DNA of 64,000 bases from an uncultured Armatimonadota bacterium (GTDB taxonomy: Bacteria > Armatimonadota > Fimbriimonadia > Fimbriimonadales > Fimbriimonadaceae), in assembly GCA_903833215.1 (NCBI GenBank), contig CAILEM010000060.1, positions 124,001 through 188,000 of the forward strand, written 5' to 3'. Shown piece by piece: positions 9,701 to 18,158 of this stretch. The first letter of the stretch is position 1. Every line of letters starts with the position of its first letter. Under the pieces are notes generated by a model. The model was not told the origin of the DNA, made no database searches, and worked only from the letters and a program-made list of their open reading frames with translations. Both the position numbers and the translations under genes were made by a program.

Positions 9701-9715
9701 ATATATGTGGAATAG
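6707..9715 (+). CDS. Planctomycete-type cytochrome c protein with DUF1549 and DUF1553
   Basis: This large exported protein (about 1000 residues) begins with a hydrophobic segment ([18 protein letters not shown]). A PSCyt1 haem-binding domain follows with CVACH, then DUF1549 (from [15 protein letters not shown], with a second CxxCH, CARCH), then a beta-sandwich insert that looks like CBM6/35 (AEDYVSGN onward), and finally DUF1553 ([27 protein letters not shown]). Such proteins are common in Planctomycetota and related phyla and are almost always paired with a DUF1501 gene, as here; their biochemical role is not established. The start is uncertain. A TTG at 6656 and ATGs at 6698, 6707 and 6752 are in frame. 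TATAAT at 6694-6699 overlaps the ATG at 6698, so I prefer a later one. Confidence 0.85.
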   Translation: [1002 protein letters not shown]

Positions 9716-11120
9716 AGAATTCATCTCACGCCGGGAATTGCTGAGAGCGAGCGCCTTGGGTTTTGGCAACATTGCGTTGCTCAGCCTGCTCGCCGAACAA
9801 GCCCTCGCCGACCAAGGCAAACTGGATCCACGCAATCCTCTCGCTCCTAAATCGCCACAGTATCCGGCGCGGGCCAAGCGGGTCATCTTTGTTTTCTTGC
9901 ACGGTGGCCCAAGCCAGGTCGACACATTCGACCCCAAGCCGCTGCTGACCCGTGACCACGGCAAGCCATTTACCGGTGAGATGCCCCGCATCGTGTCGAG
10001 CCCGACCGGAAATCTGCTGAAGAGCCCATGGGAATTCAAGCACTACGGCCAGAGCGGCATCGAGGTCAGCGACCTTTTCCCTCATGTCGGTAGCTGCGTC
10101 GATGACCTTTGCTTGATCCACTCAATGCACGGTTCGAACTCACGCCACGGCGGAGCGTTGCTTGAGTTGCATACCGGTAGCGACACTTTCGTTCGACCGT
10201 CGATGGGCTCGTGGGTGACGTATGGGCTTGGCACCGAGAACCAGAATCTGCCTGGATTCCTGACGATATGCCCGACGTTGACTCATGGCGGCGTCAACAA
10301 CTGGAGTTCGGCATTCCTGCCCGCCTACACCCAAGGCACCCCGATCGGAAACGCAAGTATCGATGCAACGATGGCCAAGATCCCGTTCATACAGAACAGT
10401 GAGACCCCGCCGGATGTGCAGAAGCTGGAGATCGAGCTATCGAAGCACTTGAGTCAGGATCAGCTTGCCCATTTGGGTCCGGATCCGGCTTTGGAGGGTC
10501 GCATCAGTTCGTTTGAACTCGCCTTTCGAATGCAGCTTGCCGCTCCCGAACTCCAGGAGATTACGGGTGAAACGGAAGCGACCAAGAAACTGTACGGTCT
10601 CGACAACCCCAAGACCCGGAACTTCGGCCATCAATGCCTGCTCGCCCGCCGGTTCTCGGAGAAGGGCGTACGGTTCGTTCAAGTCTCGCACTCGTATAAG
10701 TGGGATCAGCACAGCGACCTGCGTCGGGACCACGCCAGCAATGCGGCCGAGGTCGATCAGCCGATCGCGGCCCTGTTAAAGGACCTCAAATCACGCGGCC
10801 TTCTCAAAGACACCTTGGTCGTTATCAGTGGCGAATTCGGACGCACTCCCGTCGCCCAAGGCAGCGACGGCCGCGACCACAACCCCCACGGCTTCACAAC
10901 TATCCTGGCCGGGGGCGGTGTGAAAGGCGGCTTCCGATACGGTGCTACCGACGACTACGGCTTCTACGCCGTGCAAGACAAATGCCACGTCCACGACCTC
11001 CACGCCACCATGCTCCACCTACTGGGCATTGACCATAAGAAACTCACCTACTTCCACAGCGGCCGCAACTACCGCCTGACAGATGTCCACGGCGAGATCG
11101 CAAAGGGGATCTTGGCTTAG
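9705..11120 (+). CDS. DUF1501 protein, Tat-exported
   Basis: This 471-residue protein belongs to DUF1501, which has an alkaline-phosphatase/sulfatase-like fold. The N-terminus has a twin-arginine signal (SRRELLRASALGFGNIALL). Family landmarks are VIFVFLHGGPSQVDTFDPKP, the GEFGRTP loop, and GRDHNPHGFTTILAGGG near the C-terminus, which holds probable metal ligands. I chose the ATG at 9705, which overlaps the stop of the cytochrome gene by 11 bases; an upstream start at 9654 would put 17 residues before the Tat motif. The overlap indicates translational coupling, and the two proteins probably work together in the periplasm or at the cell surface. Confidence 0.88.
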   Translation: MWNREFISRRELLRASALGFGNIALLSLLAEQALADQGKLDPRNPLAPKSPQYPARAKRVIFVFLHGGPSQVDTFDPKPLLTRDHGKPFTGEMPRIVSSPTGNLLKSPWEFKHYGQSGIEVSDLFPHVGSCVDDLCLIHSMHGSNSRHGGALLELHTGSDTFVRPSMGSWVTYGLGTENQNLPGFLTICPTLTHGGVNNWSSAFLPAYTQGTPIGNASIDATMAKIPFIQNSETPPDVQKLEIELSKHLSQDQLAHLGPDPALEGRISSFELAFRMQLAAPELQEITGETEATKKLYGLDNPKTRNFGHQCLLARRFSEKGVRFVQVSHSYKWDQHSDLRRDHASNAAEVDQPIAALLKDLKSRGLLKDTLVVISGEFGRTPVAQGSDGRDHNPHGFTTILAGGGVKGGFRYGATDDYGFYAVQDKCHVHDLHATMLHLLGIDHKKLTYFHSGRNYRLTDVHGEIAKGILA

Positions 11121-11264
11121 GCTTGGCGAACATCGAGAAGTTCTGTGGTGCATACGGATGCGGCAACAGACGGTAAATTACTCTACTGCAAGTTCTGGAA
11201 TGGGCCCTTTTCAGTCTCTCAGAACTGCGTTCTTGAGTAACTTTGTGTAATTCCGGCAAGACAT

Positions 11265-11284
11265 TGACACCATATGTAGTGTCA
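11265..11284. promoter_or_regulatory. Inverted repeat in the hicAB promoter
   Basis: TGACAC and GTGTCA are perfect inverted arms separated by 8 bases. The left arm overlaps a TTGACA that could be the -35 element, and the start codon of hicA is 11 bases after the right arm. HicB antitoxins of the RHH type repress their own promoter, and this dyad is the obvious binding site. Confidence 0.5.
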
Positions 11285-11294
11285 TGGCGTAATA

Positions 11295-11582
11295 ATGGGC
11301 AAGAGTGAGAAGTTAATTCGGGCATGGAGAAATGGCGCCAAGTTTGATGTGGCCAGCGCAGATGTGTTGCTTGTCCTGGAAGAATACGGGTTTGAATTGC
11401 GGCACGACGGCCAAAACCACTGACTCGCAACCCATTCCAAGCTGGAGTCCCACCCTTTGTTTCCTTATGGAAGATTTGGGATCAACTGCCACTACAGGAA
11501 GCAGGGAGTTGTGCACCCGAAGGCAATTGGTGATGTTTTGAAAGCAATCAAACACTTCAAGAATGAAAATGACGAATCGTGA
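11295..11582 (+). pseudogene. hicA: hicA-like toxin gene with an in-frame TGA
   Basis: Read through one TGA at 11421-11423, this frame gives 95 codons with the layout of a HicA-type mRNA interferase: N-terminal GKSEKLIRAW, then LVLEEYGFELRHDGQNH, the stop, and LATHSKLESHPLFPYG followed by HPKAIGDVLKAIKHF. All parts are in one frame, and the interruption sits inside a conserved segment where an aromatic residue would be natural, so TGG to TGA is the simplest explanation. The end overlaps the start of hicB by 20 bases, as in true hicAB pairs. A 42-residue product without the second half would almost certainly be inactive. A sequencing error is the main alternative. Confidence 0.6.
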
Positions 11583-12009
11583 GAAATTGGCTGCCTATAC
11601 CCTGGAAATATCGCCACTTTCCGAAGAAGACGGCGGAGGTTATCAAGTTCTTTATCCTCTTCTTGCTCGTTCTGTAGTGGGTTATGGCGAAACACCGCAG
11701 GATGCAGTTGAAGACTTAGCTTCGAGCCTGGATCTCTTTCTGGCATCCATTGAGGAAGGAGGCGTGCAACTTCCGGCGTCACCTGTTAGGCCTGACTGGC
11801 AAGACTTTAGCGGGAGAGTGACACTGCGATTACCGAAAGCCCTTCACTTTCGTCTGGATCGTTTGGCGGAATCGCAAGGCGTCAGCTTGAATTCTCTGAT
11901 GTCTGATATCCTTCAATCCGCCGCAACTGCGTTGGAAGCCGGTATAGTTTTCGGTGCTGTACCTCCGGCCAAAGGGCAACCCTCACGGCTGAGGGAGCAA
12001 GTGGCTTAA
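11563..12009 (+). CDS. hicB: HicB-family antitoxin
   Basis: This 148-residue protein has the two HicB parts: an N-terminal degraded RNase-H-like domain (YTLEISPLSEEDGGGYQVLYPLL, then GYGETPQDAVEDL) and a C-terminal ribbon-helix-helix DNA-binding segment (VTLRLPKALHFRLDRLAESQGVSLNSLMSDIL). It normally neutralises HicA and represses the operon. Here its toxin partner just upstream carries an in-frame TGA, so hicB is intact beside a broken toxin. The ATG at 11563 lies inside the 3' end of hicA; an ATG two codons later is an equally good start. Confidence 0.85.
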   Translation: MKMTNREKLAAYTLEISPLSEEDGGGYQVLYPLLARSVVGYGETPQDAVEDLASSLDLFLASIEEGGVQLPASPVRPDWQDFSGRVTLRLPKALHFRLDRLAESQGVSLNSLMSDILQSAATALEAGIVFGAVPPAKGQPSRLREQVA

Positions 12010-12030
12010 ATGCGAACGGAGATTAACTAA

Positions 12031-12549
12031 GTGAAATTGATTGGACTGGTGACCACGGCTATTCTTATCCCATTCACAGGAATGGCGGCGGCGCCTTCGG
12101 AGACGGAGTCGGCTCGGAAGTTTGTGCAGGGGTTTTATGATTGGTATACACCTCACGCTTTGAGCCACAAGAGTGGGGCCGCCTGGGATTTGGGTCACAC
12201 TTCGAAGAAATCAGCATTCGCTCCGTCTTTGCTCAGTGCCCTGAATGAGGATTTGAAAGCATCGAAAAAGGTTAAGGATGAGATCGTTGGGTTGGATTTC
12301 GATCCGTTCCTCAGCAGCCAAGATCCGGTGAGCCACTACTCGGTAACAAAGGTTGAAAAACGAGGACAGGCCTATCTGGCCAGCATTAACGGGATGACAG
12401 GTAGCAAGCCCTCCGCAAAAGAGGATGTGATCGCCAGAGTTGAGAAGGTCAAAGGCACTTGGCGATTTACCAACTTCATGTACCCCTCCGGTGAAAACCT
12501 GCTTGGCGTCCTCGCCAAGCTGAAGAAAGACCGCGCTCCCCACAAATAG
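12031..12549 (+). CDS. Secreted DUF3828-like protein
   Basis: The 172-residue product starts with a signal peptide (LIGLVTTAILIPFTGMAAA). The mature part resembles DUF3828, with FVQGFYDWYTPHAL near the start, SLLSALNEDLKASKKV, then DFDPFLSSQD and a beta-rich tail in which KGTWRFTNFMYP fits the family end. DUF3828 proteins are small periplasmic proteins of unknown function. Translation starts at a GTG with a distant GGAG; no better start is available. The gene is 21 bases after hicB on the same strand, but nothing in it suggests a toxin-antitoxin role. Confidence 0.6.
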   Translation: MKLIGLVTTAILIPFTGMAAAPSETESARKFVQGFYDWYTPHALSHKSGAAWDLGHTSKKSAFAPSLLSALNEDLKASKKVKDEIVGLDFDPFLSSQDPVSHYSVTKVEKRGQAYLASINGMTGSKPSAKEDVIARVEKVKGTWRFTNFMYPSGENLLGVLAKLKKDRAPHK

Positions 12550-12710
12550 GACGATAGATAGGATAGCGTGAGGCTGTTAATGGGAGGGTCGCCGTGTCTT
12601 CCCTTCAGCCCTACTAATTCTCGTGCAAAGCCTCTATAACAGCGATAAACACGGTGTTTTTTTGTGGATTATGACAAACTAACTCACTCGTCTGGATTAT
12701 CCCACTGTTT

Positions 12711-15700
12711 GTGAGTAGCGTTTTTGAGAGAGACTTGCCAATCAGTCACGAATTTGTGGGAATGCCAGATACAATCCCAGACAGGCCCATGAAAGAGAAG
12801 TTGCAGGAGCTGATGAGAGGTGATGGGCGCTCGAAGCTGTTGAACGCATTTCGATACCTTGAAGCTCTCAATGACCGCAGGAATCCTCCACCATTAAACA
12901 TAGACCGGTACGACTATCGACTTAATCTGCTTACGCTTCCTGACCATCCCTGCGTACAACGGGGAGAAGCGTTTGTACTAAAGGTAACGCGTCCGCCTTC
13001 GACTCCGTGTCCAACACCTCCGCCAACGATCAGGCAAAGATTGGCCGATGGATGGGAAAAGCCACTCACCGAACCAAAGTTAAAAGACTTGGATCCGTCC
13101 ATTCTGCAGCTCGAATCAGAGAAGAATGAAGAAGATCTACGTGGGCGAGAATACCAATCCTGGCTACGACTGTGGAATCAATGGGCGCTCATCCGGTGAG
13201 TTGAGCTTTCTGTTCAGCGAATATATCAAGACCTCTATGAGCAACATACGGTATTTGAGCGCGAGGGAGAACGCTACGAACTGATTCTTGGAAATGGATT
13301 TGCAAAGGTAAACGGTTCTGCCGGGAACGTGAACCACCCCGTTCTACTCCAACCGATTGAGCTCACGTTCAATCCACAGAACTCTGAATTCCTTATTGTA
13401 GAAACCACAAAACCGGTTGAGTTTTACAGCAGCCCTCTTAAGGGCAGTGAGGATGTATCCCATATCCTTGCGCAACTCCGCCAGCAAGTTCAGGAACGGC
13501 CAGAAATACACCCGTTAGCTGAGGTTGAGCTAACGCCCTTCCTTCATGGTCTAGCTGCATCTCTAGGGGCACAGTTCGTTGAGACACCGCCGATCGGAGC
13601 GACCGAAGAGGTGACTATCTTTGATTCACCCGTCATCTTCAGAAGGAACCGAAATACAGGGTTTGCTCAGGCAATAGACCAGATCCTTTCTGATCTCACA
13701 GAGGATCAAACTGAACACAGCGTACCAAACTGGCTGGAAAACCCTCCGGAAGGCTTGATGCGATTCATGGGAATCGAGACTCGAACCGGAGAGCCGAATG
13801 AGTCAAACGGAGTTCCTACACACAGTCTGGAGGATGACGAAGCGACTTTTTTCACCAAGCCTGCAAACCACGAGCAGTATCAAATTGTTCAAAAACTAAA
13901 GGCAACAGGCTGTGTCTTGGTTCAGGGGCCACCAGGCACCGGGAAAACCCACACGATAGGAAATCTTATCGGCCATCTTCTTGCAGAAGGTAAGTCTGTC
14001 CTCGTGACGAGCCACACTACAAAAGCTCTCTCAGTTGTAACTGAAAAAGTTGTCGAACAACTTCAGCCATTGTGCGTAAGTGTTCTAGAAAGCGACCGCG
14101 AGAATCGAGGTCGAATGGAGGCAGCGGTCAGTGCAATGGCAGACCGGCTTTCAGTGAGCGAGACTGTTTACCAGAGGCGAGCTATGGAGTTCCGCGACAG
14201 GCGGTCAGCCCTGATGTCGACAATTCGCTCGCTTCGGAGTCGATTGAGGTCTGCACGAGCATCTGAGTTCGACCCAATTGCGTATCGCGGAGAGGCTATC
14301 TCTCCTGTGGAGGCAGCGAAGTATGTTGCGAGGCAAGCTGGGAGCGATGGATGGATTCCTGGAGAGATCGAGAGTGTCGACTACCCTTCTTTAACTCATC
14401 AAGATTTCGTTGATCTCTATGAGACAAACGTTACCGTTAGCGCCGAGGACGAGGTCAACTATCCCGATGTTGTGCCAGACATCGGCCGAATTCTGTCTCC
14501 AGAGCACTTTCAGACCACGCTGACACGTGCCGTTGAACTCCGAAACTCTGCGACTGAAATCCCTAAGGACGCAGTTGTTCGGCCACCGACCAACGACCCG
14601 AAGACAGTTGACAGGGCAATTCGCCTGGTCGAAGACGCAATACGTTCTATCAGTGCTGACGAGGCAGGTTGGAAACGGCAAATAATCGAACACGCGCAAA
14701 GAGGAGAAGCTGAATTATGGCTCCGACTCACCCAGGAAGTAGAAGAGCTACGTGCGCGATTGCAGCCTCATGATGAGGCTCTACTCCGAGTAGCACCAAG
14801 TTGGAGTAGCGATATATCGAGAGAGGAGGCAATCGTTCGCTGCATTGAGATTGAACAGCACCTTGGATCTGGCAAGAAGCTAAATGGTCCAACACTATTG
14901 CTCAGACCTGCTTGGCATAAAATTGTTAAGTCCTTGACAGTAGCGGGTTCGCCGCCATCAACTATTGAGCACTTCGCCGTCGCACGCATCTCACTGGAAA
15001 GCCGGAAAACCCGAGAGGAGTTTTCCCGCGTCTGGAATGGTCACATGGCTGAGATTAACGGCCCCCTCATTGAAGATTCCTCTCAAAAACCAGAAAGATC
15101 AGCCCAACCGTACGTTGACGATATCAAACAATGTGTTTCCTGGCATCAAAAAGTCCTCCCAGAAATGGAGTCGGCGGTTTCATCGACGGGACTCTCACTC
15201 AAAGCGGCGGTGCTGACTGTTCAAGCAGGCACATCACGTTCATTGGCGATAGATCGACTCATTCGTAGCCTCAACGATGTTATCTTGGTTGCATTGCGCT
15301 GCATGGCGGCGCGACTTGAGTTGATTGCTGCTGAGGCCGACCTTTCTAGAGCAAAAGGATGGTGTGAAGAACTTAGGCTCAGCCATCCGTCAGTACCCAT
15401 TCTCACACGGTTGGCTGAAGCAGCGAACTCAGAGGACCTTCACGATTACAGACGAGTCTTTACGCAGATAGGTCAAGTGTATGGAAAAGGGCCGATCATC
15501 GTGCGGCGAAGGGCGCTTCTGGGCCAGCTAGGTCAAGTTGCACCGGAGTGGGCACAGGCAGTTCGCTTGCGGTCACCGGATCACGACTCCAAGGAGCTCC
15601 CTGGAGACGTTGAGTTAGCATGGAAATGGAAGCGGCTCGCACAGCATTTACGTGAGCGAGCTGGAGTTTCGATTCAAGACTTGATCTCAGCATTAGCGAG

Positions 15701-17303
15701 TCGGCGTAAGGAATGCGAGGGCGTTACAATTGAACTCGTCGAAGCACTGAGCTTGCAGGGGCTCAAGAAGCGGTCAAATTTGTCAATGCAACAGGCCCTC
15801 ACCGGGTATGTACAGACGCTTCGCAGAATAGGAAGGGGTACCGGCAGGAGAGTTCCACAACTTGTGCTTGAAGCTCAAAAGCTCATGGCAGAGAGCCAGA
15901 AAGCGGTGCCTGTCTGGGTTATGCCACTTTCTAGAATTGTTGATTCATTTAATGTAGGCAAGACGAAGTTCGATGTGGTGATCATCGATGAGGCTAGCCA
16001 GCTAGACTTGAATGGTCTAGTTGCCATGTACATGGCGAAACAAGTAGTAATCGTCGGCGATGATAAGCAGGTCGAACCTCTTGCCGTTGGGTCGAACATC
16101 CTTGAGATACAGTCTCTGATTAACGAACATCTTCGTGGGATTCCCCGATTCCACCTTTGGGATGGCCAACAATCAGTTTATAATCTTGCAGATGGCTCCT
16201 TTGAACCTATCAGGTTGCGGGAACATTTTCGCTGTGTACCGGACATTATTCGCTTTAGTAATCAGCTGTCCTATGATGGGAGCATCTTGCCCTTGCGAGA
16301 GGAAGCAGAAGTTGAGACTCGTCCATTTGTGGCACCCTTCTATGTTGAGGGAGCGCGACTTGAGGGAGGTGTGAACAAGCAAGAAGCTCACATCCTCGTG
16401 GGCCTGATAAAAGCCTGCAGCGAACAACCTGAGTACATAGGGAAGTCGTTTGGCGTCATCCATCTGGTAGGGGATGAATTAAGCGCTCAGAGCCGGTACG
16501 TTGAACAGCTGGTCCGGCAGCATTTAGGTGACATCGAACTTCAAGACAGGAGATTCCGCTGCGGTAATTCTGCTCAGTTCCAAGGTGATGAGCGTAGCGT
16601 AATGTTTCTTTCCGTTGTCGACGTGCCGAGCAACGGTCCCCTGCGAATGAGGCAGGAAGATTTGTTCAAAAAGCGATATAACGTTGCTGCCAGTAGGGCT
16701 CAAGATCAGATGTGGGTTGTTTATTCGCTCAACCCCGACACTGACCTCCAAGCTGGAGACCTGCGCAGAGATCTTATCAAGTTCGCATTGAATCCGAGAG
16801 CTGGAGATCAACTCTTCCAAGCACAAGTCGGTGTCACAGAGTCAGACTTTGAAAAAAGGGTGTTTCGGTACCTCATAGACGCTGGGTATGCGATGGTTGA
16901 GCCACAGTACAAAGTTGGCGCATATCGCCTCGACTTTGCCATTCGGCAAGGCGCACTTAAGATCGCAATTGAGTGTGACGGGGAGCAATTCCACGGAGCA
17001 GACAAACTCGATGAAGACCTTGCCCGTCAGGCTACGCTTGAACGACTCAAATGGCAATTCATACGAATTCGGGGAAGCGAGTTCTACCGAGACGAGACTG
17101 CGACGATTGCCAGAGTTACTCAACTGTTGCGAGACATTGGTGTTGAAAAATCAGATAGCATTCCTCAGGCCCCTATGGAGTCGATTGCACTTTTTGATCG
17201 CGTAAAGCAGCGTGCCTTGGAGTTTGTTTCCGAACTTGGGGCCCCCGATCGAGATAAGGCTGCCCAAGAAGGGCTGTTTGATTTGCTCGATATTTCCCGG
17301 TGA
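12711..17303 (+). pseudogene. Superfamily 1 helicase with C-terminal DUF559-type nuclease domain, one in-frame TGA
   Basis: A single frame runs from a GTG at 12711 to 17303 and is broken only by TGA at 13197-13199. Before the stop are 162 residues with the usual start of long AAA/DNA2-NAM7 helicases (ALNDRRNPPPLNIDRYDYRL, LPDHPCVQRG). Directly after it the frame resumes with LSVQRIYQDLYEQH and continues into the helicase core: Walker A GPPGTGKTHT, Walker B VVIIDEASQLD, GDDKQVEPLAVG, EHFRCVPDIIRF and NVAASRAQDQMWV. The last 120 residues form a Vsr/DUF559-like nuclease with YRLDFAI and IAIECDGEQFHG. Helicase-nuclease proteins of this kind are often antiphage. An internal start at 13329 would give a 1324-residue protein that keeps both active domains, so partial function is possible. 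Confidence 0.65.
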
Positions 17304-17493
17304 CCGTGCACGGGCGTTGGAAACATCTGAGATAGTCAGTGACTGTCCAAGTGGAGCTTTTCGTAAACATGTGCCAACACAAGTTGGCCAAAATGATGAT
17401 CTGCAAATGTTTCGCCCGATTTTTGGCGAAACTGAAAATATCCACGGTGCCAGAAGTGAAGCCAAGATGTCTCAAAACAAATAAGGGGGCGGA

Positions 17494-18084
17494 TTGATTA
17501 CTGACTATGATTGGGCAATCTCAGTTCTCGGCGTTCCACCCAACGCAACTCAGGCTGAAGTTAATGAGGCGTACCGAGACCTCGTTTCGGTCTGGCACCC
17601 AGATAAGCACATGGCTAACGACCGCCTCAGAACCAAAGCTGAGCAGAAGCTAAAAGAACTTAACCTTGCGCGTGAGATTCTCTACTTCCATTTTAATACT
17701 TCAAGGTCTCGCGCAGATGCCAACACTGTTGAGGAAGGCACGTCAGCAGCTGGTTCAGATGAGCCCCCTACCGGGAAAAGTACGCACGAGCCAAGTAACC
17801 AACCAGTCAGTTGGTGGCGTACCCGTAAATTCAAATTAGTATGTATCGCGGGGGTTATCTTGGTGGCAGTTTCAATTATTGCCGGAACGGCGATGGGAAT
17901 TTTGTTGGCAACACGACATCCGGACGCAAGCACGGGCGAATCAAAAACACCTGGCGCAATAAACCGAAGTCAAGAAGAAGACGTGACAAAACTGACCACT
18001 GAACAGCGGGAAAATCTAGCTGCGGAAGGCCGATTCGAAGAGCCGAAGAATGATGAGAAGCCTCCAGATACGACAGCGAACTAA
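17494..18084 (+). CDS. J-domain protein with one transmembrane segment
   Basis: Residues 3-70 form a DnaJ domain with the HPD motif in SVWHPDKHM (residues 35-37). After a polar linker there is one membrane segment at about residues 114-138 (VCIAGVILVAVSIIAGTAMGILL) and a charged, probably disordered tail. J domains stimulate Hsp70 (DnaK), so this protein would recruit DnaK to the membrane; it is not a general DnaJ because the zinc-finger and substrate domains are absent. The start is a TTG preceded by AAGGGGGCGG, a strong ribosome-binding site. It follows the helicase gene by 190 bases on the same strand and may belong with it, but that is only context. Confidence 0.78.
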   Translation: MITDYDWAISVLGVPPNATQAEVNEAYRDLVSVWHPDKHMANDRLRTKAEQKLKELNLAREILYFHFNTSRSRADANTVEEGTSAAGSDEPPTGKSTHEPSNQPVSWWRTRKFKLVCIAGVILVAVSIIAGTAMGILLATRHPDASTGESKTPGAINRSQEEDVTKLTTEQRENLAAEGRFEEPKNDEKPPDTTAN

Positions 18085-18113
18085 GCGAGGTGACTCGGCT
18101 CATTGAGTTCGTA

Positions 18114-18147
18114 GACCGATCCTCAGCAAGCTCACCCGTGATCGGTC
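18114..18147. repeat. Inverted repeat before the GH127 gene
   Basis: GACCGATC (18114-18121) and GATCGGTC (18140-18147) are perfect inverted arms separated by 18 bases. The right arm ends 11 bases before the ATG at 18159. It could be an operator or a leader hairpin for the glycosidase gene. There is no T-run, so a terminator is less likely. It does not match the TGCA-type operator seen at 1 and 6.5 kb. Confidence 0.35.
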
Positions 18148-18158
18148 ATAGTTAGGTC

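Noticed and set aside
11421-11423. Selenocysteine at the hicA TGA
   Set aside because: HicA does not use a redox residue there, and no obvious SECIS-like hairpin was seen straight after the codon.
12640-12670. Terminator-like AAACACGGTGTTT followed by T-run
   Set aside because: The arms leave almost no loop, so a stable hairpin is unlikely.
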